Source of the DNA: Sphingobacterium zeae
GTDB lineage: Bacteria > Bacteroidota > Bacteroidia > Sphingobacteriales > Sphingobacteriaceae
NCBI RefSeq assembly: GCF_030818895.1
Contig: NZ_JAUTBA010000001.1
Location: 1,054,001-1,118,000, forward strand
Direction: 5' to 3'
DNA: 64,000 nucleotides
The translations under genes and the position numbers were made by a program. The first letter of the stretch is position 1; each line of letters begins with the position of its first letter. The notes under the pieces are model-generated. The model had not been told where the DNA came from and searched no databases. It saw only the letters and a list, made by a program, of their open reading frames with translations. Shown one piece after another: positions 53,213 to 62,438 of the stretch.

Positions 53213-53644
53213 ATGAAAACTTTAGTAAAGACATTCGCCGCAGCAGCATTGATTACAATATCAACATTCGCAGTGGCAGCTACCGATCCTGGAAAAGCAT
53301 TGAACCTTTCCACAGCTGATCTGGCCATCGATAGTTATGTGTCGGTAATGACGGAAGGTGCTTCTCAGGGGGTAGAAAAATTGTTCGCCCAGGAATTTAA
53401 TCAGAAAATTCAAGGGAAATCAGCTCGTACCAACAGCCGTTCGGAAGTTATTTCCTTCCTCAAGAAACAAAAAGGTGAAAAATTGAACTGCAGTACGCAT
53501 ACTGAAGTTCTGGAGGAATCTGAAAACTATATGGTAGCACGTATCACCATGAAGTTTGACAATTTCATCAAAACAGATTTAGTGACATTGGTCAATGAAT
53601 CAGGAACCTGGAAGGTTGCAAGCTCCGTAAACTCGTATAAATAG
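53213..53644 (+). CDS. Exported NTF2-like (lumazine-binding-like) small protein
   Basis: 143 residues with a clear signal peptide (MKTLVKTFAAAALITISTFA, cleaved after AVAA near residue 23). The 120-residue mature part looks like a single NTF2-like fold: an N-terminal helix (DLAIDSYVSVMTEGASQGVEKLFAQEF), a sheet with SRSEVISFLKKQKGEKLNCSTHTEVLEES, and closing strands MVARITMKFDNFIKTDLVTLVNESGTWKVASSVNSY. This pattern is common in small exported Bacteroidota proteins of unknown function. A terminator follows after 33 nt; the gene appears monocistronic. Confidence 0.7.
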   Translation: MKTLVKTFAAAALITISTFAVAATDPGKALNLSTADLAIDSYVSVMTEGASQGVEKLFAQEFNQKIQGKSARTNSRSEVISFLKKQKGEKLNCSTHTEVLEESENYMVARITMKFDNFIKTDLVTLVNESGTWKVASSVNSYK

Positions 53645-53677
53645 AAACTGTTTAATTAAATTCATATGTTTATTTTG

Positions 53678-53703
53678 GCCACGTCGGGATGATGTGGCTT
53701 TTT
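53678..53703 (+). terminator. Terminator after the NTF2-like gene
   Basis: GCCACGTC pairs with GATGTGGC (one G-T pair) across GGGAT, then TTTTT. Confidence 0.85.
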
Positions 53704-54057
53704 CGTTGTATTAAGCACTTAAAAAGTGCCAAAATTATTCATAAGCCTTTTATCAGAAGTAGTATATCTATTCTGTTGAGCTCCTATCGTTGATTTTATA
53801 CTGTGTAAAAGAAAATAGGATTTCTTTATGGGAGCACAATTGCTCTACTGCTCCTATAATAATGGCGTCTAGTCATAAGATCATGTTGTTCGTTCTACGG
53901 GTAAAATGGGTTTTCAACAATGTTATTAACATTGTGTGGATAACTAAAATTACTAATCTATCGTATAACACGCAATGAATATAAAAATTATTTAACCGAT
54001 TATTGTTTTAATTGTCTTTGATATTTCCTATTATTGCTGCTATACAAACCAGTATTT
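53704..54057 (+). other. Intergenic region before the TonB-C gene
   Basis: About 350 nt, AT-rich. TGTCTTTG at about 54014-54021 is a one-mismatch -7 element with TTT 19 nt upstream, a plausible promoter for the next gene. A 62-codon ORF at 53790-53978 appears spurious. Confidence 0.35.
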
Positions 54058-55050
54058 ATGAAGGGTTATTTAAGTTTTTGGGCGTCATTAGTATGCTTTT
54101 TATCGTTTAATTTGTGCTTATCAAACCTTTATGCTCAGGTTTCTTTTACCAGCTATCACAAGAGAAATGATACCGAAACAAAGCATTTGGATTCGGCCTA
54201 TTACACGCGGATAGTTCATGTCGACGCCTCCGGGAAGGATAAAGTTTACCGTGTCGAAGAATTTTATACGCGCAACGACTCCATTAAACTCAGTGGGATC
54301 AGTACGAGTGCTTTTTACCCGTTTAAATTTCGCGGGCGAAAGTATGAATTTTATGAACAGGGAACGATACGAAATATCGAGGACTATAGCGATGATAACG
54401 CGCTTGTAGATTCTGCTTTTTACTTTTATCCACGTAATAAATTGGAAAAAATTGTTTTTTATCCGAGTAGTTCAGCTAAAAAGGGAAAACTGAAAATAGG
54501 AGATCCCATTTATGTTGTGTATTATGATTCGCTAAATAATAAAACACTGGAAAATGGAACGGGTTTTATCCGTTTAACTCATAGCGGGGGTTATGAAGAG
54601 GGGAAAATGAAAAATAATTTACGCGAGGGTGAGTGGAAAGGAAAGTCCGGAAAGGATAGCTTTGTTGAAAATTACACAAATAATCAATTAATTTCAGGCA
54701 TTAAAACAAAGGATTCGGGCGAAGTTTTTAAATATGATTCGTCGAACTTTATGAGTCCTCCCGATTACCCTGGTGGAATTTCGAGACTGATGGGCTTCAT
54801 AGCGAGCAATTATGTCTTCCCAAGGGGCGCTATTAGTAATGGGGTGTCTGGCGTTGTAAGGATAGCGTTTGTGGTAGGCAAAGATGGTAACGTAAGGGAT
54901 TTAGTTGTAGAGAATGACCTAGGTTTCGGAACAGGCGAGGAAGGAATTCGCGTGATAGAAAGGGCGGGAAAATGGAAGCCGGGTATACAGCGTGGAGAGG
55001 CCGTTAATGTGAAGTATACGCTTCCCATACAATTGCACCTATCAAATTAG
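54058..55050 (+). CDS. Secreted protein with MORN-like repeat and TonB C-terminal domain
   Basis: 330 residues from ATG 54058 (MKGYLSFWASLVCFLSF); the ATG at 54034 would add 8 residues before the signal peptide. After the signal peptide (ending NLYAQ) comes a beta-rich region and a toxin-antidote/MORN-like stretch GGYEEGKMKNNLREGEWKGK. A TonB C-terminal domain lies at about 240-330: PPDYPGGISRLMGFIASNYVFP, GVVRIAFVVGKDGNVRDLVVENDLGFG and the closing GKWKPGIQRGEAVNVKYTLPIQL. Ordinary TonB has an inner-membrane anchor and a Pro-rich linker; this protein has neither, so it is probably not an energiser. It may bind outer-membrane proteins or peptidoglycan instead (inference). Confidence 0.8.
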   Translation: MKGYLSFWASLVCFLSFNLCLSNLYAQVSFTSYHKRNDTETKHLDSAYYTRIVHVDASGKDKVYRVEEFYTRNDSIKLSGISTSAFYPFKFRGRKYEFYEQGTIRNIEDYSDDNALVDSAFYFYPRNKLEKIVFYPSSSAKKGKLKIGDPIYVVYYDSLNNKTLENGTGFIRLTHSGGYEEGKMKNNLREGEWKGKSGKDSFVENYTNNQLISGIKTKDSGEVFKYDSSNFMSPPDYPGGISRLMGFIASNYVFPRGAISNGVSGVVRIAFVVGKDGNVRDLVVENDLGFGTGEEGIRVIERAGKWKPGIQRGEAVNVKYTLPIQLHLSN

Positions 55051-55157
55051 GCCTATTTAGATCGTATAATTAGCGGATGTGCAAAAGTGATCTCAAAGAG
55101 CTGAAATAGCATTCTGAAGATATATATGTAACAGCAGTTATATAGATAAATCAAACT

Positions 55158-55193
55158 AAAAATGGCTGTCCGATTTTTTTGGACAGCCATTTC
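55158..55193. terminator. Bidirectional terminator
   Basis: AAATGGCTGTCC (55160-55171) pairs perfectly with GGACAGCCATTT (55181-55192). It serves the TonB-C gene and the convergent acs. Confidence 0.92.
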
Positions 55194-55215
55194 TACATAT
55201 CTCGCATACGTTATA

Positions 55216-57132
55216 CTATTTTTTCAAGGCTGATGCCCCGCTGATAATTCCTTCTACTACATTCGGATCCTGTAGGGTAGAAGTATCTCCTAAATTGCTG
55301 GTATCGCCTTCGGCTATCTTACGTAAAATTCGACGCATGATTTTGCCTGAACGAGTTTTTGGTAGATCATCGACAAATTGGATGATGTCTGGTTTTGCAA
55401 TCGGGCCGATAATACGAGAAACGGTTTCCATGATATCGCGTCTGGTCGCTTCGGCATCTGTGTGGTGATTGGCAATCACATAGGCATAGATACCTTGCCC
55501 TTTTACGGCGTGCGGATAGCCTACGATTGCAGATTCTACAACGTCAGCGTGCATGTTGATAGCATTTTCAACTTCAGCTGTGCCAATACGGTGACCCGAA
55601 ACGTTGAGTACATCATCTACACGACCTGTGATTTTGTAATAGCCCTCTGGACTACGGAAACATCCGTCGCCCGTAAAATACATATCCTTATAGGTCGAGA
55701 AATAGGTTTGACGACAGCGGTCGTGATCTCCCCACGTCGTACGTAACATACCCGGCCAAGGGAATTTGATACACAGGTTTCCTGTAACATCATTGCCCTC
55801 GATTTCTTTTCCATTCTCGTCCATCAAAGCAGGCTGAATACCTGGCATTGGGAACATCGCATAGCTTGCTTTCTCTGGTGTCACGCCCGCCAATGAAGTA
55901 ATCAAGTGGCCTCCGTTCTCTGTTTGCCAATACGTATCAACAATAGGACAATTGTTCTTACCGACTTTCTCATTAAACCAGTTCCATGCTTCTTCGTTGA
56001 TCGGCTCTCCTACAGATCCTAAAACACGCAACGAAGAAAGGTTGTTTTTGTCTACAAATTCATCACCAAAAGCCATTAATGAACGTAGAGCAGTCGGTGA
56101 GGTATAGATAATATTGACGTTGAATTTATCCACAATATCCCAATAGCGGCTCGCATCCGGGAAGGTTGGTATACCTTCAAACATCAATGAGGTAGCGCCT
56201 TGTGATAAGGGGCCGTAAACGATATAACTGTGACCTGTAATCCAGCCAATATCTGCAGTACAGAAAAAGACGTCGTTGGGTTGGTATTGGAAAGTGTTCA
56301 TGAAGGTATAACCGGTGTATACCATATAACCACCACACGTGTGCACCACCCCCTTCGGCTTTCCTGTAGATCCTGATGTATAGAGAATAAACAGGGTGTC
56401 TTCAGCATCCATTTCTTCTGCTGGACACGCCGGATTTCCTTGTGTTTCTACTTTCTTGATCTCATCTTCCCACCATACATCACGGCCTTTAATCATCGAT
56501 ACCGGTGTACGCGTACGCGTTAACACAATAACTTTCTCCACCGTATCACACTGCATCAACGCATCATCTACAATATTTTTAAGGCCAATAGTTTTATTTC
56601 CGCGGTAACTGCCATCTGATGTGACAATCAGTTTGCATTCGGCATCTTCGATACGATCTGCGATAGAACGCGCTGAAAAACCACCAAATACTACAGAATG
56701 GATAGCACCAATACGGGCGCAAGCCAATACAGCAATGACCAATTCGGGAACCATCGGTAAGTAAATACAGACACGGTCTCCTTTTTTGATGTTATTATTT
56801 TTAAGTACGTTAGCAAATTGCTCCACCTTTTGCAATAATTGCTTATAGGAAAGAATGCGGTGTGCTTCATTCGGATCATTGGGTTCCCAGATGATGGCCG
56901 GTTTATCTCCATTCGCATATATATGGCGATCAAGACAGTTTTCTGTAATATTTAGTTTGGCACCCTCAAACCATTTGACATTAGGTTCTTCAAAGTTCCA
57001 ATTTAGCACGTTATTCCATTTTCTCTTCCAGAAAAAATGATCTGCAATGCTCGCCCAAAACTCCTCAGGTTGTTCTACACTTCGCTTATATTCACTTTGA
57101 TATTCTTCAAATGATTTTATTTGTAGGCTCAT
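55216..57132 (-). CDS. acs: Acetyl-CoA synthetase
   Basis: Activates acetate to acetyl-CoA through acetyl-AMP. The 638-residue enzyme has the usual N-terminal ACAS domain (EEFWASIADHFFWKRKWNNVLNWNF), the P-loop-like YTSGSTGKPKG, the adenylate motif DTYWQTENGG, the hinge GRVDDVLNVSGHR and the C-terminal PKTRSGKIMRRIL, whose lysine is catalytic and is acetylated in known homologues. Length and motifs are normal. The gene is alone on the minus strand with a shared terminator; its promoter was not recognised. Confidence 0.96.
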   Translation of the reverse strand: MSLQIKSFEEYQSEYKRSVEQPEEFWASIADHFFWKRKWNNVLNWNFEEPNVKWFEGAKLNITENCLDRHIYANGDKPAIIWEPNDPNEAHRILSYKQLLQKVEQFANVLKNNNIKKGDRVCIYLPMVPELVIAVLACARIGAIHSVVFGGFSARSIADRIEDAECKLIVTSDGSYRGNKTIGLKNIVDDALMQCDTVEKVIVLTRTRTPVSMIKGRDVWWEDEIKKVETQGNPACPAEEMDAEDTLFILYTSGSTGKPKGVVHTCGGYMVYTGYTFMNTFQYQPNDVFFCTADIGWITGHSYIVYGPLSQGATSLMFEGIPTFPDASRYWDIVDKFNVNIIYTSPTALRSLMAFGDEFVDKNNLSSLRVLGSVGEPINEEAWNWFNEKVGKNNCPIVDTYWQTENGGHLITSLAGVTPEKASYAMFPMPGIQPALMDENGKEIEGNDVTGNLCIKFPWPGMLRTTWGDHDRCRQTYFSTYKDMYFTGDGCFRSPEGYYKITGRVDDVLNVSGHRIGTAEVENAINMHADVVESAIVGYPHAVKGQGIYAYVIANHHTDAEATRRDIMETVSRIIGPIAKPDIIQFVDDLPKTRSGKIMRRILRKIAEGDTSNLGDTSTLQDPNVVEGIISGASALKK

Positions 57133-57317
57133 CGTTATTAGGATTATTATGAATTATTTTAATTTATATTGTTATCGTTGCGAAATTGTTTTTGGTATTT
57201 CGATTTCGGTGTACAATTTAGCGGTTTTTGCCCATTTTATCAAAAAAATGATGTTTAATATCATGTTAAACTACTTTTATCTTTCGAGATTGTTATCTTG
57301 CATCAAGATTTATTAAG

Positions 57318-58196
57318 ATGCCTTTTCTGAGAAAGCTATTCTATATTATTATCTATACAAATCTTCTGATCGCCATGGCGGCCATGGCGCAATGTGCACT
57401 GACCTACATTATATTTGAAAGGTCTATCAATTGGTACATCGTTTTAGTGGAGGGGACCGCCACATTATTGCTGTATAATTTTAGCCTATGGTGGTCCAAG
57501 CCAAAGAATCCAAAACAATCAAAATTCCCCCGGACACGCTGGATCTTTAACCATGAATGGGTCATGTGGTTAAATAATGGTATAGCATTGCTGGTGCTGG
57601 GGTATTGCTTGTGGCATATACACATGTACTCTTTCCTGTTTTTGGGATTTATTGGAGTTCTAAGCCTGTTATACGGGATGCCACTATTTAAGTTCCAAGA
57701 TCGTAAAGTGGGACTTCGACAGATTCCTGGTGCCAAAATTTTTCATATTGCCCTAGTGTGGGTCTGCAGCAGCGTGGTGCTTCCTTATGTGGAACTGGCC
57801 AACGTCGGTGTCAAAATAGATCAGTGGGTTTTTATTGCGCTCTGCGGATTGAAGTTCATATTTTTGGTTATCTGTACATTGCCTTTTGATATTCGGGATA
57901 TCCAACAGGATTCCTATTATCACCTACGGACTTTGCCGAATATGCTGGGCGAACAAAAAGCTAAAAATCTTACCTATTTGTTACTGGGCCTGCATTGTAT
58001 TCTGGTCCTGCTGGCACCCTATCCCATGCTTATAAAAATTGGACTACTTCTAACAAACATGCTGATATTTGCCCTGCTAAAGTTTGCGGTATTCAAAACA
58101 AAAGACCATTATCACTATGCTTACTTACTTGACGGTAGTCTAGTATTGCAGTTTTTCATTGTCGTTCTAGCGGTCATCTTTAGTCCAGCAGTATGA
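57318..58196 (+). CDS. UbiA-like polytopic membrane protein
   Basis: 292 residues with about eight membrane helices, the size and hydropathy of UbiA prenyltransferases. The segment LPFDIRDIQQDSYYHLRTLPNMLGEQKAKN resembles the second Asp-rich motif of that superfamily (DxxxDxxxD and the following LP...G). The first motif (NxxxDxxxD) is not visible: the matching helix reads LLYNFSLWWSKPKNPKQ. It may be an atypical or inactive member. A TATCTTTC -7 element with TTT 21 nt upstream lies before it. Neighbours (acs, a dehydrogenase) do not point to a quinone pathway. Confidence 0.6.
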   Translation: MPFLRKLFYIIIYTNLLIAMAAMAQCALTYIIFERSINWYIVLVEGTATLLLYNFSLWWSKPKNPKQSKFPRTRWIFNHEWVMWLNNGIALLVLGYCLWHIHMYSFLFLGFIGVLSLLYGMPLFKFQDRKVGLRQIPGAKIFHIALVWVCSSVVLPYVELANVGVKIDQWVFIALCGLKFIFLVICTLPFDIRDIQQDSYYHLRTLPNMLGEQKAKNLTYLLLGLHCILVLLAPYPMLIKIGLLLTNMLIFALLKFAVFKTKDHYHYAYLLDGSLVLQFFIVVLAVIFSPAV

Positions 58197-58291
58197 GTTT
58201 TTACTAGGACAGCAAAAATAGATTACTCAAACTTCATGTATTGTAGCTGCCTGCTGCACCAGAGATTTTGGCCATTGGGGCCGTGTAAAAC

Positions 58292-59224
58292 TCAAGAAGC
58301 CACAAATGCAATAATCTTATCGGCGGCGATTTCTGATAACTTATAATAACTTTCAAATGTCCATCCTGCAACATGGGGAGATAAGATCACATTGTCTCGA
58401 CGGATAAGATCCGCATACCAGTTCTGTTCGGCGAGTTTTGGGAACTTTTCTACAGGCAATACATCAAATGCTGCTCCCAGAATGGAGCCTGAATCAAGGC
58501 CACTAAGCACTGCAGGTACTTGTACAATACCGCCCCGTGCTCCGAGTAAAAAGAAAATAGGTTTTTCAAATTTTGCCAGATAATCCACATCAATCATCCC
58601 TTTTGTTTCATCCGTTAAGGGAATATGAAAACTGATCACATCAGCTTCTTTGTAGATTTTTTTCATGTCTGCTTCTGTTGCATATTGATCGGTATAGCCG
58701 ATCCGGTATTTGTCGTAGGCAAGTACCGTTACATCAAAGCCCGATAATTTTTTTGCCATGGCCATCCCATTGTGTCCGTAGCCAATCAATCCCACAGTAC
58801 GCCCCTTAAGTTCGTAACCACGATTGGCTTCACGCAACCACTGGCCAGATCGTATTTGTTGGTCGCTAGGATTCAGATTGTTCATCAGACTAAGCAACAT
58901 CCCGATCATATGCTCACCGACAGCGTCCCGATTGCCTTCATTTGCCGGAATTAACTGCACAGCTCTTTGTGCAGCAATGGCATCGTCGATATTGTCCATA
59001 CCGGCTCCGGCGCGGGCAATAAAGCGGAGGTTGGGCGCGAGGTCAAAAAATGCTTTATCGACCTGAAATTTAGAACGGATGACCATGCCAGAATAGTTAG
59101 AAATAATTTTCTCGGCTTCTTCTCGGCTGATATCGGGCTGATAATCGTAATGGATACCTGCCTGATCAAATTTTTTCAGCATGATCTCATGAATGTCGTC
59201 GACGATCAGAATAGTAGTTTTCAT
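58292..59224 (-). CDS. D-2-hydroxyacid dehydrogenase (phosphoglycerate dehydrogenase-like)
   Basis: 310 residues of the NAD-dependent D-2-hydroxyacid dehydrogenase family. The nucleotide-binding motif is VGLIGYGHNGMAMAKKL (GxGxxG). The catalytic triad is visible: Arg in LLGARGGIV, Glu in DVLPVEKFP and His in SPHVAGWTFE. The family reduces 2-oxoacids or oxidises D-2-hydroxyacids, and SerA is the best-known member. This short version without a C-terminal ACT domain could be a SerA of the short type or another hydroxyacid dehydrogenase; no serC or serB is adjacent. It lies downstream of the flavin monooxygenase gene on the same strand, 42 nt away. Confidence 0.88.
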   Translation of the reverse strand: MKTTILIVDDIHEIMLKKFDQAGIHYDYQPDISREEAEKIISNYSGMVIRSKFQVDKAFFDLAPNLRFIARAGAGMDNIDDAIAAQRAVQLIPANEGNRDAVGEHMIGMLLSLMNNLNPSDQQIRSGQWLREANRGYELKGRTVGLIGYGHNGMAMAKKLSGFDVTVLAYDKYRIGYTDQYATEADMKKIYKEADVISFHIPLTDETKGMIDVDYLAKFEKPIFFLLGARGGIVQVPAVLSGLDSGSILGAAFDVLPVEKFPKLAEQNWYADLIRRDNVILSPHVAGWTFESYYKLSEIAADKIIAFVAS

Positions 59225-59266
59225 CCAATTATTTTTTTATGTGGAAACGATAAATAAATAGTGCTT

Positions 59267-60466
59267 CTATTTCGTATTGATTTTGTGCCCAGGGGCATGA
59301 TTACGGTTAATCTGCATAAAATCCACAGAAAGTAATTTGTTTAGCTGCTGTTGTTTCATACGGTTCGGCATAGTCTTCATGAGAAAATTTCGTATTCCAA
59401 TTAGGAGTGGATTTTCCCATTGTGCAATTTTGCCTATCCTCCAAGAGGTATTACAGATGTAATTTACTCGCTCCAATCTTCTCTTTTCGAATCGTTGAAA
59501 AGCTACATTGATGGGTACATGGGTTTGAAGCTCGTCCATCAGTACAGCCACATCTTCAATAGCCTGACAGGCTCCCTGGCCGAGGTTAGGAGTTGTTGCA
59601 TGTCCAGCGTCTCCGAGCAAGAGTATGTTGTCAAATGCAAGACGATCAAGCGGTGCAATATCGATAATATCGTTTGTAATCAGTTCGCTATCCTTGGTCT
59701 CAGAGAGAATTGTTGGAATAGGTGCATGATAACTCTTAAAATTGTCAAGAAGTTCTTTTGTGCGCCACCTTTTTAAGATTGGGTTCCGTGCAGTTGTATT
59801 GATACAAGCGTACCAATAAATGCGGTTATTGACCAGTGGTGTCATACCAAAACGTCCTTTTGCACCCCAGGTTTCCGTCCCTTTGTTGAGTTGTATGCTG
59901 CTATTGTCAATGGTGGCCCGCCAGCAGGTGTAACCCGAATAGCGGGGTGCCGAACCGGGTATAAGTTGCTGCCTTAAGGGGGAGTGTACACCATCAGCAA
60001 TTAAGAGTGCTTGACCTCGTACATGGCTTCCATCTGCAAAATAAACTTGAAGATCTTCACCCTCTCTTTCGAACGAAACGGCGCGTTTGCCAAGGTGAAT
60101 TTGGCTGCTTGGAATTTTGGATAATAAAAACTGATGCAGATCTGCCCGGTGGATAGCAAAATTTTCCTGCTGGTATTGTTGGCTTATTAATTTCGTGTCC
60201 GGTTCCACTAAGATATTCCCGTTTTGATCCAAGACATTGTAGGACGCAAGATAATGTCCTATTGGAACGATTTCGTCTTTGAGCCCTAAATGCTCCAAGG
60301 CTTGCATGGCATTGGCTGCAAGACCAAATCCTGCTCCGATACCTTTTAACTCGTCTGCACTTTCATAAATCTGGGCGTCGATGCCGAGCTTTGCCAAACC
60401 AATTGCAGCACATAATCCCGCGATACCTCCACCAACGATAATAAATGTGCTGTCTGTTGAATGCAT
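59267..60466 (-). CDS. FAD-dependent monooxygenase (aromatic hydroxylase type)
   Basis: A 399-residue class A flavoprotein monooxygenase. The Rossmann motif is IIVGGGIAGLCAAIGLAKLG; the DG motif is LLIADGVHSPLR; and the FAD ribityl-binding GD motif is LLGDAGHATTPNLGQGACQAIEDV. Such enzymes hydroxylate aromatic or polyprenyl compounds with NAD(P)H and O2; urate hydroxylase (HpxO), salicylate hydroxylase and zeaxanthin epoxidase are relatives, and the substrate cannot be told here. The start codon lies 1 nt after the rsmA stop, so translation is probably coupled to rsmA although no functional link is known. Confidence 0.88.
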   Translation of the reverse strand: MHSTDSTFIIVGGGIAGLCAAIGLAKLGIDAQIYESADELKGIGAGFGLAANAMQALEHLGLKDEIVPIGHYLASYNVLDQNGNILVEPDTKLISQQYQQENFAIHRADLHQFLLSKIPSSQIHLGKRAVSFEREGEDLQVYFADGSHVRGQALLIADGVHSPLRQQLIPGSAPRYSGYTCWRATIDNSSIQLNKGTETWGAKGRFGMTPLVNNRIYWYACINTTARNPILKRWRTKELLDNFKSYHAPIPTILSETKDSELITNDIIDIAPLDRLAFDNILLLGDAGHATTPNLGQGACQAIEDVAVLMDELQTHVPINVAFQRFEKRRLERVNYICNTSWRIGKIAQWENPLLIGIRNFLMKTMPNRMKQQQLNKLLSVDFMQINRNHAPGHKINTK

Positions 60467-60467
60467 A

Positions 60468-61247
60468 TTAAAGACTGTTTGCTATTTCATTTGTTAAGCC
60501 GACAAAATCATCTACTGTCAGTCGTTCTGCTCGTAGTTCGTAGAGGGGATTATCGGACATTTTATCTTTGGGAACAACGCCTGAAAGTGAATTCCGAAGG
60601 GTTTTACGACGTTGGTTGAAACCTGCTTTCACGACGCGCCAAAACAGTTTCTCATCACAGGCTAATTGATCCCTTTCATTGCGGGTCATGCGAATGACCC
60701 CTGATAGTACTTTTGGAGGCGGATTAAATGCTCCAGCCTTGACGGTAAATAGGTATTCTACCTTATAGTAAGCCTGTAAAAAGACACTTAATATGCCGTA
60801 TTCTTTGCTGCCCGCTTTAGCCGTACAGCGTTCTGCCACCTCTTTTTGGAACATCCCCGTCATCTGAACGACACGCTGGCGTTCATCCAAAATTTTAAAG
60901 AGAATCTGGGAGGAGATGTTGTACGGGAAATTGCCAATGACAGCCATCTTCTCCCCGAAGTATTGTGAAAAATCAAGGTTTAGGAAATCCCCATGGATTA
61001 ACCTTTTGCCCAATTGGGGATATTTATCATCCAAATAAGCAATTGATTCCTCATCCACATCGATTAAATAGGTTTCATATTCCTCTTTCTGCAGGAGAAA
61101 ATCTGAAAGTACACCCATCCCAGGCCCCACTTCAAGCACTTGGCTAAAACCCAGTTTAGGATCCAATGCTTCCACAATCTTCTGTGCAGCATTTTTGTCG
61201 TTCAAGAAGTGCTGTCCTAAATGTTTTTTTGCTCTTACTGTACTCAT
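60468..61247 (-). CDS. rsmA: 16S rRNA (adenine(1518)-N(6)/adenine(1519)-N(6))-dimethyltransferase
   Basis: RsmA (KsgA) dimethylates two adjacent adenines near the 3' end of 16S rRNA late in 30S assembly. The 259-residue protein starts with the conserved KKHLGQHFLNDKNAAQKIVEAL, has the SAM-binding LEVGPGMGVLSDFLL, the catalytic NFPYNISSQILFKI and a C-terminal helical domain with FWRVVKAGFNQRRKTLRNSL. A TACTTTTG -7 element ends 4 nt before the ATG, so the transcript is probably leaderless. It is divergent from pdxA, sharing an 81-nt spacer. Confidence 0.97.
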   Translation of the reverse strand: MSTVRAKKHLGQHFLNDKNAAQKIVEALDPKLGFSQVLEVGPGMGVLSDFLLQKEEYETYLIDVDEESIAYLDDKYPQLGKRLIHGDFLNLDFSQYFGEKMAVIGNFPYNISSQILFKILDERQRVVQMTGMFQKEVAERCTAKAGSKEYGILSVFLQAYYKVEYLFTVKAGAFNPPPKVLSGVIRMTRNERDQLACDEKLFWRVVKAGFNQRRKTLRNSLSGVVPKDKMSDNPLYELRAERLTVDDFVGLTNEIANSL

Positions 61248-61251
61248 GTTG

Positions 61252-61259
61252 CAAAAGTA
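61252..61259 (-). promoter_or_regulatory. rsmA -7 promoter element
   Basis: TACTTTTG on the minus strand, an exact TAnnTTTG, ends 4 nt before the rsmA ATG. The divergent pdxA has TATTTTTG on the plus strand at 61301-61308, 20 nt before its ATG. Confidence 0.5.
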
Positions 61260-61328
61260 AAAAATAAATAAGGGAAAAGTTATTCTAAGAAAAAAATCCC
61301 TATTTTTGAATCAAAGCATTTAAACAGA

Positions 61329-62384
61329 ATGAGCGATAAATTAAAAATCGGAATTACCGTAGGCGATATTAACGGCATTGGACTTGAAGTAATCATTAAA
61401 TCTTTGGTAGATCAGCGGATGTGCGATTTCTTTACGCCGGTGGTTTACGGAAATACCAAGGTTGCTTCTTTTCACCGTAAAGCGATCGGTGTAAATGATT
61501 TTAGTTTTAACGTGATTAATGATGCTGAGCAGGCGCATTCCAAAAGAGCAAATATGATCAATTGCTGGCAGGAAGATGTCAAAATTTCGCTGGGTGAAGA
61601 AAACGAAATTGGCGGTAAATATGCTTTTCTGTCCCTAGAGAAAGCCGTTGAAGATTTAAAAGCCGGTAAAATCGATGCTTTGGTAACCGCTCCTATCAAT
61701 AAGCATAATATTCAACAGGAGGGATTCCAATTTCCGGGACATACCGAATACCTGCAAGCGAAAGTTGGAGCCGATGATGTATTAATGTTTATGGTATGTG
61801 ATGAACTGCGTATTGGCGTGGTGACAGGGCATATTCCATTGCATGAGGTTGCTGCTCAAATTACCGAAGAAGCCATTCTCAAAAAACTTGCGCTGATGAA
61901 TGATTCGCTTAAGAAAGATTTCTGGGTAGAAAAGCCTAAAATAGCAGTTTTAGGGCTCAATCCACATGCTGGTGATCATGGTATTATTGGTACCGAAGAT
62001 GATCAGATCATCAGGCCTACTGTAGAAAAAGCCAACGAACTAGGAATTTTCTGTTTTGGACCTTATCCTGCTGATGGATTTTTCGCGAAAGGGGCATATG
62101 AGAAATTTGATGCGGTATTGGCAATGTACCATGACCAAGGGTTGATTCCTTTTAAACATATCGCAAAAGGTGCCGGTGTAAACTATACAGCTGGTTTACC
62201 TATTGTACGCACCTCGCCAGATCATGGGACAGGATATGATATTGCCGGAAAAAATTTCGCATCTGAAAGCTCGTTTGTAGAGGCAATTTTTTCTGCATTG
62301 CATATTGTAAAACGTCGCCGTGAACAAGCTGAATTACTTAAAAATCCACTTGCTTTCCGTAAATTGTCCAAAGATAGGGATTAG
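61329..62384 (+). CDS. pdxA: 4-hydroxythreonine-4-phosphate dehydrogenase
   Basis: PdxA oxidises 4-phospho-hydroxythreonine in the DXP-dependent route to pyridoxal phosphate. The 351-residue protein starts KIGITVGDINGIGLEVIIK, contains the metal-binding FPGHTEYLQAKV, HAGDHGIIGTED and AMYHDQGLIPFKHIAKG (the three conserved His sites), and ends with TSPDHGTGYDIAGKNFA. Length is normal. The gene has its own TATTTTTG promoter element and is followed 54 nt later by cca. Confidence 0.96.
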   Translation: MSDKLKIGITVGDINGIGLEVIIKSLVDQRMCDFFTPVVYGNTKVASFHRKAIGVNDFSFNVINDAEQAHSKRANMINCWQEDVKISLGEENEIGGKYAFLSLEKAVEDLKAGKIDALVTAPINKHNIQQEGFQFPGHTEYLQAKVGADDVLMFMVCDELRIGVVTGHIPLHEVAAQITEEAILKKLALMNDSLKKDFWVEKPKIAVLGLNPHAGDHGIIGTEDDQIIRPTVEKANELGIFCFGPYPADGFFAKGAYEKFDAVLAMYHDQGLIPFKHIAKGAGVNYTAGLPIVRTSPDHGTGYDIAGKNFASESSFVEAIFSALHIVKRRREQAELLKNPLAFRKLSKDRD

Positions 62385-62438
62385 GGAAAAAATTGTTACT
62401 TTTGCAAACTGTTTGGTTTTTTACCTGCTGTTTTGACT

